From contig JAGBCD010000016.1 of the NCBI GenBank assembly GCA_017938155.1, positions 1-64,000 on the forward strand: a stretch of DNA of 64,000 nt, in the 5' to 3' direction. The notes under the pieces are model-generated. The model was not told the origin of the DNA and did no database searches. It worked only from the letters and a program-made list of their open reading frames with translations. The DNA comes from Paludibacteraceae bacterium. GTDB lineage: Bacteria; Bacteroidota; Bacteroidia; Bacteroidales; Paludibacteraceae. The translations under genes were made by a program, and so were the position numbers. Positions 52,501 through 60,073 of the stretch are shown in pieces. Position 1 is the first letter of the stretch, and every line of letters starts with the position of its first letter.

Positions 52501-53278
52501 CCAAACCTTCCATATGGCAATAGTCATAGTTTAACGCACGGTGACGAGCTGGTTGATAGGTGTGGAAATATCCCTCTACCAAGTAGCCAGATACACTATG
52601 TTTCAATACGCCTAATGTATAACCATAGAAATCATCGCAACCACGCAAGTTAGTACTTGTCTTGTAGTGAGATGATGGGTCAATACCGCTAGTCATGATT
52701 TCGTTGCGGTAGTTCCAGCACGCATTAGCTTTTTCCCAGTTACCTTCTATATAGTTACTTGAATTAGAGTTATGAGCATCATTACCTTTGTACAAGAACA
52801 ATGGATAATTGGATGAAGTACCATCTGATGTCGTTGCGTTGGAGTGAATAGAGATAAAATAGTCGATATTATTTGCTTCTACCTCTTCGCAGATCTCAGA
52901 AAGTGCTCGGTTGTATTTCTCGTAGTCTGGCAAGGCTTTGTATGCCTCAAAACTATAGTCTGGATAGTTACCATTTTCATCTTTTACATATGGCCAAGGA
53001 CCACATTGGGTATGTGAGTACATTACTTCGGCACCAGCAGCTTCCAATTTTTGACCGAGATACAATGCTTTTTGCAAATTGGTATTCGACTCATAGAATC
53101 CGCAAGTATCAGGCATACCGTGTGATAAGTTTGGATAAGAGATAGTCGCACAGGGACGATCGTTAGGACCAAAGCTTCCGTGACCAGGGTTCACATAGAA
53201 CTTAATGCCAGTCAAATCTTTCGCTGACATGGATACCGTTAGCAGCACAGCTGCCAAGAACATAAATATCTTTTTCAT
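49565..53278 (-). CDS. Secreted amidase A with long propeller-like region
   Basis: 1237 residues, the largest of four paralogues. Signal peptide 1-19. Amidase_3 domain (about 21-275) with zinc ligands His33 (NPGHGS), Glu63 (FYESNTNL), His145 (SIHSNA) and catalytic Glu235 (LVEGYFHTY); this fold cuts the lactyl-L-Ala bond of peptidoglycan. A carboxypeptidase-regulatory-like domain follows (about 280-385, GTVKDENNK...VDNNYNGLFIFEGLTPG). About 800 residues of beta-rich repeats, probably propellers, come next, and the tail MYDVLGRIVDENYKGIVIQ resembles a sorting domain. Its catalytic domain is closest to amidase B. Last gene of the cluster, 9 nt after propeller 1. Confidence 0.88.
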   Translation of the reverse strand: MKKIFMFLAAVLLTVSMSAKDLTGIKFYVNPGHGSFGPNDRPCATISYPNLSHGMPDTCGFYESNTNLQKALYLGQKLEAAGAEVMYSHTQCGPWPYVKDENGNYPDYSFEAYKALPDYEKYNRALSEICEEVEANNIDYFISIHSNATTSDGTSSNYPLFLYKGNDAHNSNSSNYIEGNWEKANACWNYRNEIMTSGIDPSSHYKTSTNLRGCDDFYGYTLGVLKHSVSGYLVEGYFHTYQPARHRALNYDYCHMEGLAYYRGIVDYYGADKENVGYIMGTVKDENNKISHPLFKYTAKTNDQWMPCNGAEVILKKAGAEVARYKVDNNYNGLFIFEGLTPGNDYTLEATCDGYHPLADKYKEPIVVKANETAYPMIYLVDTSYVPPVVVYEDYPNPVQPSYLGMPEAFEMQETTYRDYTQIIKGDIKRTLPSGDSTILLTLEDNGQAHIYLIKHSAGKIDTISTKGIIPCDTTNLGDYLALSDIALTCDGKLVGMNYIRCQYDNGQVDAGYKRGVKTFYIWDGFKGDPRVWFTADDSANSYRNDGGYTFAVKGVSDDCQVLVSQRHYSASSGGGALRFSCYSVTEGIASYIYYGYSISASENPPLDASRDGENIQFTLSPRGAKKDFIFDADKIAPREFRLPESTGQDVTILSNISADLLNVKLNGSTYFKYAGRSLMAAPTTDTLDNVTGVQVLDITDGLDKATVVKTYNTTIGEPIKDLHASVAARVDGVDLDLYLFVAGRIHTFTTKGVHQSGKPSICAYNLSVTGSGVNYIFAFEANDDATQAALHFYDEVGTEVGNKPITVVKGYNEITIAAADLPGTNGQKMTWAVSLQGDSIDNFGFLYEDNSLIASGTSRLFNAVNVNPQSEKFGNIYIMHRAGSSSSSLAPNSGIWEYDYRLVKQNSTVYKGGVAKFGNPTRMSMDREGYLYIADWADGNSGIFMANTADMTQPFTQFFAGTREGNGAFNNGGVYTGSSTPGCYVYDNGTDVKLFVYNEDAKGTLPANGMAVYNIGQPDGSILHKWETAPSAVYTLTGQSNTEGNPWATSHGFFVSQVRTSGNNNASATSLKFYSNDGTEQMSAASDEYKEIITGSNAGGYVVSPDESVLIFNDGDMRFLVFDITWQGDKPVLALRYTIKHGISAIRQMNWDYAGNIICSGDAGIHVVSLPKSSEENQVLIPARKALTVTHHDAGTVGIEDVQLNLNAPMYDVLGRIVDENYKGIVIQNGVSFLRY

Positions 53279-53287
53279 AATGGCTGC

Positions 53288-54121
53288 TTATTTAACGTTC
53301 ATAATATAAGTTTCACCCTCAAGTGTTGAGAACACAATTGCATTCTTAGCTGTATAAGGATACATTGCTATCATGGAATCGTCGGTCAACACTTGGCTCT
53401 TGCCGTCCAATGTGTAAGCTACGATGCTGGAAGCTGTAGTAACGTGACCATCGTCATATGAAGCCATTGCTACCAAAGTATTGTTGTCATACCACTTAGC
53501 GGCTTGCACTTTGCGACCAATGAAACGAACGTCAGAACCATCGATATTGCAAACATAGCAACCTTCTGTGGTTACGAAGTAGCAAATCTTGGTTCCATCA
53601 GGACTGATAGAAGGCCAAATGTAACTCTTGTCATTACCATTAGGAGCAAAAGTATTGGTAATACCATTGATGGTAAGCTCCATGAGGCGATTGTTGATAG
53701 TAATGCTTGGTTTCACAACATCCATATTCATTTTCGCCATGTTACGTTGACCTTGAGCAACTACGGCTCTACGTTGGGTAACGAAGTTGTGGTGAATGAT
53801 ATTATGACGACGGAGTCTATCTTTTCCATAAACAGTCTCTCTATGGATAAGTTCTTTTCCATCTCCAGAAATCTTCACATTATAACCAGCGCCTTCAGCA
53901 TCGGAAATACGTACAGAGGTCTTCTCTACCATTTTGAACATGGTGAGTCCACGGTTAGCACCATCTGTCAAGAGAATATAGTCTCCTTTAGGACTGATAC
54001 CTGCTACTTTAACATCACCGGTCATGTTGGTCGGTAATTGCTTGATAGATTGTACCTCAAGCACTTGAGCACTAACAAGAGCTGTCATCGCTAATGCCAA
54101 GATTAGAAAATGTTTTCTCAT
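53288..54121 (-). CDS. Secreted PD40/TolB-like propeller protein 1
   Basis: 277 residues: signal peptide ending VSA, then beta-propeller blades of WD40-like PD40 type (GISPKGDYILLTDGANRGLTMF, WPSISPDGTKICYFV, IVFSTLEGETYIMNVK). Related along its whole length to propeller 2 at 59131. No catalytic motif. It stands directly before amidase A (9 nt), as propeller 2 does before amidase C, so the two products probably work together. A binding or scaffold role outside the inner membrane is inferred. Confidence 0.82.
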   Translation of the reverse strand: MRKHFLILALAMTALVSAQVLEVQSIKQLPTNMTGDVKVAGISPKGDYILLTDGANRGLTMFKMVEKTSVRISDAEGAGYNVKISGDGKELIHRETVYGKDRLRRHNIIHHNFVTQRRAVVAQGQRNMAKMNMDVVKPSITINNRLMELTINGITNTFAPNGNDKSYIWPSISPDGTKICYFVTTEGCYVCNIDGSDVRFIGRKVQAAKWYDNNTLVAMASYDDGHVTTASSIVAYTLDGKSQVLTDDSMIAMYPYTAKNAIVFSTLEGETYIMNVK

Positions 54122-54168
54122 GTGATTAAAATTTAATTAGTTAATAATTGTGTTAATTGTAAATAATA

Positions 54169-56598
54169 TTATTGATTGACTAAAATGTATTTTTTACCTT
54201 GTTGTATTATGATGCCTTTATAGTTTTTATCCACTTGTCTGCCAAGCAGGTCATATACAGGGTAGTTCCAATTGATGCTTTCGGTATCGATGGTTTCTAA
54301 GTTGTTGTATTGACGTGTTGAATACCTCGCAATACCTACCTTAGGTAAATACATCACCATATTAAGGTCTTCACCTTCCACCACTGCAGCTGTGTGTACA
54401 AAATTGACAGCTGCCGTATTGAGCCCAACCTGAGGCATTTTACCAGAACGTGGTGTATTGATTGATACTAACAATTTGCCAGCTTTGCTTTCTATCATCT
54501 CATACAACTGCATGCCATACTTCAGTCCATTAGCGTCACACGTAGGGATGATGGAATAGTAGGTTCCAGCATATTGGAAATAGGACGCTCCTTGTGAAGC
54601 AGCAGGTATCTCATTTTCTTCTATAGTATTGAGTTTGACCAGTGACGAACGATCGGATACTGTCCAATCAAACATATACTCGGACAATTCCATATTGGCA
54701 CCATCTACTACAAAATAACTATGGTCATATGTTGGAACAATCTGGAAGTAGAAATCACTACCCCATTTTGCCTCTGTGTAGGTGTTGCGTGATGCCATGT
54801 ATTTGGTTTGACGTATATCCTTATCTTTCATATACTCCAATCCAAAGATGGTCACGTAGCGTTTGCTATCTTCCGATACAGCAGAAACAAATAATCTATG
54901 CCACCATATATTGCCTGTAACGGTCATCGTTTCTCCCAACTCTGCCGAGGTGTAACCTGCAGCATGTTGCAAACTGTACATAACCGTAGGATCGGCATTG
55001 TCATTATCCCACTTATAGACATTCATTTGAGTAGTAGGATTGTCTTTGGCCACAGATACTTTGTTACAAGCCAATAGAACAGTATCTGACGTGAAAGCGA
55101 TATCAGAGATAGGCAAAGTAGCGGTCATATCTACGCCTTTGGTTGACAGTTTACTGATTTGTTGTCCAGTATAGGTATTGACTACATAAATCTCTGATTG
55201 GTCATTCAATACATACGTTTTGGTTCCTCTGGTCAGCATACGACGGATGTTCATACCATCCAAGAAGGGTGTAGGAACGATAGGATATTCCTCCAAAACT
55301 ACATTCTCTGCCAAGGTTGCATTCTCTGCTTGGTTAGGGAAGTCTGGTGTCAATGGACTGATAGATGCAGAAATGAAAGTCGTATCCACCAAGTAAATCA
55401 TAGAGTAAGTGGTAGCATTGGCTTTGACTGAGAAGGGGGCCTTGTATTGTTCCTCTAATGGATAGTATCCATCACAACTTGCCTCCAAGGTATAGTCATC
55501 ACCAGGAACCAAATCCTCAAACATAAAAATACCATTGTAGTTATTATCCACTTTGTACGTAGCTACTGGTTCTCCTCCTTTTTTGAGAACGACGGTAGCT
55601 CCGTTACATGGTAACCATTGGTCATTGGTTTTCGCTTTGTAAGAGAAAAGAGGGTGATCTATCTTGGTGTATTGATCTTTGATGGTACCCAACACATATC
55701 CTGTTTCCTCTTTATCTGCATTGAAATAGTCAAGGATGCCACGATAGTAAGCCAAGCCTTCCATATAACAATAATGAGGATTCAATGCTCGGTGACGTGC
55801 GGGTTGATAGGTATGGAAATATCCTTCTACCAAAAAACCTATTGCGCCATGTTTCAATACTCCATAATACCCCTTGTATCGCTTACCATTGGAACGAGTT
55901 GCTGTGGAATAGCCATGCATAAAATCCACGTCACCACGAATATTCGTCTTGGTGTCGGAATACGCATTGTGAGGATCCAAACCACTGGTCATTATTTCCA
56001 TACGATAAGGCCATGATGCAGCACATGCTTCCACACTACCTTCAACATACTCAAAGCCATTGGTCTTGTCCGCTGTTTTGTAGGCATCAGGACCTCTATA
56101 TAAATAAACGGGATAGTTTGTCACTGAACCTTCTGTAGCAGCATTCGAGTGAACAGAAATGAAATAGTCAAAATTGTTCGCTTCGACCTCTTCACAAATA
56201 ACGGACAAGTCCTTGTTGTATTTTCTATAGTCAGAACGATTTTCGTATGCGGACCATGTATAAGTAGGATAGTCTCCATCTACTTTGGGATAATCCCATG
56301 GACCAGAAGCGGTACGTGAGTACATCACATAAGCACCTGCTTCTTCCAATTTTTTACCCAAATACAAGCATTTCCAAAGATTGGTGTTCGTTTCATAAAA
56401 TCCACATGTATCGGGCTTGCCAGACTTAGGCAAGTTGGGATAAGGAATGGTGGCCATGGGGCGGTCATTTGCTCCATAACTACCATGACCTGGATTGACG
56501 TAAATACGCTTGCCTGTTAAGTCTGCTGCACTGAGAGTTACAGCAAATGAGATGAGTGCAAAAAATAGAGCTGTGTTTTTCATTACCTTTGTATTCAT
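54169..56598 (-). CDS. Secreted amidase B (mosaic paralogue)
   Basis: 809 residues. Met6 (56583) is an alternative start just before the signal peptide. Amidase_3 domain with His38 (NPGHGS), Glu69 (FYETNTNL), His150 (SVHSNA) and Glu258 (LVEGYFHTY), close to amidase A, then the same regulatory-like domain as A (VDNNYNGIFMFEDLVPG). From PLTPDFPNQAENATLAE onward (DNA 55356 down to 54169) it instead matches amidase C almost residue for residue. The tail is VYDLLGRQVDKNYKGIIIQQG. It thus combines the catalytic half of A with the propeller half of C. Confidence 0.88.
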   Translation of the reverse strand: MNTKVMKNTALFFALISFAVTLSAADLTGKRIYVNPGHGSYGANDRPMATIPYPNLPKSGKPDTCGFYETNTNLWKCLYLGKKLEEAGAYVMYSRTASGPWDYPKVDGDYPTYTWSAYENRSDYRKYNKDLSVICEEVEANNFDYFISVHSNAATEGSVTNYPVYLYRGPDAYKTADKTNGFEYVEGSVEACAASWPYRMEIMTSGLDPHNAYSDTKTNIRGDVDFMHGYSTATRSNGKRYKGYYGVLKHGAIGFLVEGYFHTYQPARHRALNPHYCYMEGLAYYRGILDYFNADKEETGYVLGTIKDQYTKIDHPLFSYKAKTNDQWLPCNGATVVLKKGGEPVATYKVDNNYNGIFMFEDLVPGDDYTLEASCDGYYPLEEQYKAPFSVKANATTYSMIYLVDTTFISASISPLTPDFPNQAENATLAENVVLEEYPIVPTPFLDGMNIRRMLTRGTKTYVLNDQSEIYVVNTYTGQQISKLSTKGVDMTATLPISDIAFTSDTVLLACNKVSVAKDNPTTQMNVYKWDNDNADPTVMYSLQHAAGYTSAELGETMTVTGNIWWHRLFVSAVSEDSKRYVTIFGLEYMKDKDIRQTKYMASRNTYTEAKWGSDFYFQIVPTYDHSYFVVDGANMELSEYMFDWTVSDRSSLVKLNTIEENEIPAASQGASYFQYAGTYYSIIPTCDANGLKYGMQLYEMIESKAGKLLVSINTPRSGKMPQVGLNTAAVNFVHTAAVVEGEDLNMVMYLPKVGIARYSTRQYNNLETIDTESINWNYPVYDLLGRQVDKNYKGIIIQQGKKYILVNQ

Positions 56599-56604
56599 CT
56601 AACG

Positions 56605-56764
56605 TTAATAATAAATATCTCCCTCTTCGGTAGAATATGCCAGCAACCTTGATATCTAAAGTGTGAATAATTGGGGCATCTCACATAGCCCCAATTTATA
56701 GTAATTGAGCATTAGCAGTTGTTGAAACTGCTAATGCTAATAATATAATGAGATACTTTCTCAT
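56605..56764 (-). pseudogene. Remnant of a third propeller gene
   Basis: ATG at 56764 opens a signal peptide MRKYLIILLALAVSTTANAQLL, like that of propeller 1 (MRKHFLILALAM..), and then hits TAA at 56696. Some 40 bp further another frame reads LLAYSTEEGDIYY-stop (ending 56605), matching the end of propeller 1 (IVFSTLEGETYI). About 250 codons between are gone, replaced by a short stretch with a hairpin (AATTGGGG..CCCCAATT). Its position, 15 nt after amidase C and 6 nt before amidase B, equals that of the intact propeller genes. Confidence 0.7.
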
Positions 56765-56779
56765 TGCACACTCAATATC

Positions 56780-59134
56780 TTAGTCAATGATTCTGTATTT
56801 GCAACCTTGTTGAACCACTACTCCTCGGTAACTCTTATCTACCTCTCTTCCTAAGATATCATAAACAGGGATATTCCAATTGATATTCTCTACTTCTATA
56901 TTTTCAATCGCATTATATGTACGTGTAGAATATCTTGCAATACCTATTTGTGGCAAGTACATAACCAAGTTGAGATCATCACCTTCCACTACAGCGGCTG
57001 TATGTACAAAATTAACTGCTGATGTATTGAGGCCAGCTTGAGGCATTTTGTCAGAACGTGGCGTGGTCAGTGAAACCAACAATTTCAAAGCCTTGTTCTC
57101 AATAATTTGATACAATTGCATACCATAATTGAGACCATTGGCATCGCATATTGGAAGAATCGAATAGTATGTTCCTGCATATTGGAAGAAAGATGCGCCA
57201 TAGGAAGCCATTGGCAACTCATCTGCATCCAATGTATTGAGTTTCACCAAAGCAGAACGATCGGTTGCATTCCAATCAAATGTATATTCCGTCATTTCTA
57301 CATTAGCTCCATCTACAATAAAGTAACTATCATCCTCTGTTGGAGCAACTTGGAGGTAGAAGTCGCTACCCCATTTTGCCTCAGTATAAGCATTGCGAGA
57401 TGCCATGAACTTGGTTTGCTTGATACCTGATTCTACTTCGTTGGACATATATTCAATACCGAAGATGGTGATGTATCGTTTGCTATCTTCCGAAACAGCA
57501 GAAACAAACAACTTGTGCCACCAAATATTTCCAGTAACGGTCATTGTCTCTCCCAATTCAGCAGAAGTGTATCCAGCTGCGTGTTGAAGGCTATACAAAA
57601 CCGTAGGATCGGCATTGTCGTTATCCCACTTATAAACATTCATTTGGGTAGTAGGATTGCTCTTGGCTACAGATACTTTGTTACAAGCCAACAAGACACT
57701 ATCAGAGGTGAGAGCGATATCTGAGATTGGTAGAGTAGCTGTCATATCGATTCCCTTGGTAGAGAGTTTGCTGATTTGTTGTCCTGTATAGGTGTTGATA
57801 ACATAAATCTCGGACTTGTCGTTCAACACGTATGTTTTGGTACCTTGGGTAAGCATACGACGGATATTCATTCCGTCCAAGAATGGTGTAGGAACAATAG
57901 GATACTCTTCCAAAACCACTTTCTCTGCCAACGTTGCATTCTCTGCTTGGTTAGGGAAGTCAGGGGTCAATGGACGAATATAAGCAGAGTCAGTCACGTA
58001 GATATTGCTGGTAGTGGTCTTACCTGCCACGGCTGTGATATCGATAATTTCCTCTACTGCATGATGAGCATTTACACGAACTTGATACTCGCCTGGTTGT
58101 ACATCGTAAAAGGCGTAGATACCATTGCAATAATTATCTGTGTAAGTAGTTTGAATCACTGTGCCATTTTGCATCAACTCAACCTTAGCACCATCCATCG
58201 TTTTCCATTTATCTTTAGGCATATCATGGTTGGTAGGTTTGGCAATGTAACTACCCATGCCAGCACGTGTTTCTTTGAAGTTTTTGCTTCTCACATCCCC
58301 GCATACGATAGCAGTAGTTGGGAAGTCTGCTTTCCAGATATCGCATATAGCATAATAGAAACGATATGCTTCTAATGTTTGATAGTTGCGATTGAGGAAA
58401 CGGTGCGTATTAGGTAAGTAGCTATGGAAGCTTGCTTCGCACAAAACGGTTGGACTATTACATCCTGGAGTTAACAAAGAATACGAACTGGTAAAGGTCC
58501 AATACTTTGTATCGTCTTGAGTTCCCTCGTGCAAGCAATCCAACAAGTTGTCATACATATAATAGTAAACCTTGTCTGCATATTCTACCGATTTGGCATT
58601 GGTTGCTCCTTTTTTGTATGCCCAATCTTCTTCAACACCTGGCAAGAAACAAGCTACATAATTGGCAGCTTGTCCTACGCTGCCTGCTGCATTAGAGTGG
58701 ATAGAAAGGAGCATATCTGCGTTCATTGCATTCGCTTCTTCTTTCATCAAAGAGAAAGAGCGGTCACCAATGTTTGGATCCGTAATGGATGGTTTGTCCG
58801 TACCTATCACTTTACCATCCCAGTCCAATTTACCATTATCACGTGTTCCTGATTGATTTGTCCAACGTGACATTTGCACTATAGCACCTGCTTCTGTTAA
58901 TAAGTCGTATAAGTCAAAAGCGACTTTCAAGTTACTACTTGATTCCCAAAAACCAAGTGTATCCACATGACCATCTACATACTCTGGAAAAGGTATGGTC
59001 TCAATGTGTCTGTCATTTACTCCATTCCATCCACCGTGACCTGGATTAAGATATATTCTAACCCCAGATAAATCTGCGGCTATCACCATAGTAGTCATGA
59101 TACATACTATGATGAGTGATGCGATTTTTTTCAT
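56780..59134 (-). CDS. Secreted amidase C
   Basis: 784 residues. Signal peptide 1-19. Amidase_3 domain of the second subtype: His33 (NPGHGGWNGVNDRH), Glu64 (FWESSSNL), His146 (SIHSNA), Glu233 (LCEASFHSY), with the shared insert SGTRDNGxxDWDG (96-107). Then a regulatory-like domain (YCNGIYAFYDVQPGEYQVRV) and a propeller-like C-terminal half shared with amidase B. The tail is VYDILGREVDKSYRGVVVQQG. Its ATG overlaps the stop of propeller 2 by 4 nt, so translation is coupled. Confidence 0.88.
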   Translation of the reverse strand: MKKIASLIIVCIMTTMVIAADLSGVRIYLNPGHGGWNGVNDRHIETIPFPEYVDGHVDTLGFWESSSNLKVAFDLYDLLTEAGAIVQMSRWTNQSGTRDNGKLDWDGKVIGTDKPSITDPNIGDRSFSLMKEEANAMNADMLLSIHSNAAGSVGQAANYVACFLPGVEEDWAYKKGATNAKSVEYADKVYYYMYDNLLDCLHEGTQDDTKYWTFTSSYSLLTPGCNSPTVLCEASFHSYLPNTHRFLNRNYQTLEAYRFYYAICDIWKADFPTTAIVCGDVRSKNFKETRAGMGSYIAKPTNHDMPKDKWKTMDGAKVELMQNGTVIQTTYTDNYCNGIYAFYDVQPGEYQVRVNAHHAVEEIIDITAVAGKTTTSNIYVTDSAYIRPLTPDFPNQAENATLAEKVVLEEYPIVPTPFLDGMNIRRMLTQGTKTYVLNDKSEIYVINTYTGQQISKLSTKGIDMTATLPISDIALTSDSVLLACNKVSVAKSNPTTQMNVYKWDNDNADPTVLYSLQHAAGYTSAELGETMTVTGNIWWHKLFVSAVSEDSKRYITIFGIEYMSNEVESGIKQTKFMASRNAYTEAKWGSDFYLQVAPTEDDSYFIVDGANVEMTEYTFDWNATDRSALVKLNTLDADELPMASYGASFFQYAGTYYSILPICDANGLNYGMQLYQIIENKALKLLVSLTTPRSDKMPQAGLNTSAVNFVHTAAVVEGDDLNLVMYLPQIGIARYSTRTYNAIENIEVENINWNIPVYDILGREVDKSYRGVVVQQGCKYRIID

Positions 59135-60054
59135 TGTATTTCAACTTTCATTACATAAACAGTTCCTTCAGTTTCAAAAGCAATCATATCACCTTTTACA
59201 GATGCTGTAGGGTAAAGGATTACCTCGTGATTAGGCACTTCAATCACTTGTCTATTTGTTCCATCTATTTTGGATGTCACAATAGGTGAACGAGTGTATT
59301 TGTACCCATCATCCCAAAGATCCAACATACCTACGATATATTCATTACCCAACCATTGTGGTGCTCCAATATATCCAAGAGAAACAGCATTCTCGCCCTG
59401 CATATCGCATACATATGTTCCAAAAGCATCTCCTTGGGTAACGGTATAAACAATATGTTTTTTGTCTGGAGAGATAACTGGCCATACATAACTGCCTTTT
59501 CCTTGTGGATTAAGCACTTTGCGTACATTATTGGTATAGAGAACCAAGTTCATATCCTCAATAGCCACTACATAGTTTGCTTCTACTGGACGAATGTCTG
59601 TAACCAAACGTTTGCTACGAATCATCTTATGTTTAGCGATATGTATGGTACCACCAGAAAAATCAAAAGCATATTTCTCACGGCTTGGCTCATCCACTAC
59701 TTGGATATCACCTGTTTCTACCACGATACGTTTGATAGAAGTGTAACGGCGATTGTTGACATATTCTACATCGCGATAAACAACTACCTTGCCACCATCA
59801 CTGATTTGTGTTTCATAACCCGCATTTTCTGCTCCGGTCAACTGTTTCATTTCTTGAGTTGCAAGGTCGTACATCATTAGACCTTTGTAACTCATGGTAG
59901 AGAACAATAGATAATCTCCTTTGGGAGAGAATTTAGGGTGATAGAAACCCTGATTTTCGGTTCCTTTCAAAGGCTCGATAGATAGCACTTTGATCTCTGC
60001 ATTCATCATGGTTGTCATCATACAAGCCATGAGTGCAATAATCAGTTTTTTCAT
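59131..60054 (-). CDS. Secreted PD40/TolB-like propeller protein 2
   Basis: 307 residues. Signal peptide MKKLIIALMACMMTTMMNA, then PD40-type blades: HPKFSPKGDYLLFSTMSYKGLMMYD, WPVISPDKKHIVYTV, IAFETEGTVYVMKV. Paralogue of propeller 1, about 30 residues longer. Lies 19 nt after amidase D and overlaps amidase C. The order propeller then amidase is thus repeated. Confidence 0.83.
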   Translation of the reverse strand: MKKLIIALMACMMTTMMNAEIKVLSIEPLKGTENQGFYHPKFSPKGDYLLFSTMSYKGLMMYDLATQEMKQLTGAENAGYETQISDGGKVVVYRDVEYVNNRRYTSIKRIVVETGDIQVVDEPSREKYAFDFSGGTIHIAKHKMIRSKRLVTDIRPVEANYVVAIEDMNLVLYTNNVRKVLNPQGKGSYVWPVISPDKKHIVYTVTQGDAFGTYVCDMQGENAVSLGYIGAPQWLGNEYIVGMLDLWDDGYKYTRSPIVTSKIDGTNRQVIEVPNHEVILYPTASVKGDMIAFETEGTVYVMKVEIQ

Positions 60055-60073
60055 ATGAGTATTGGATTATAGA

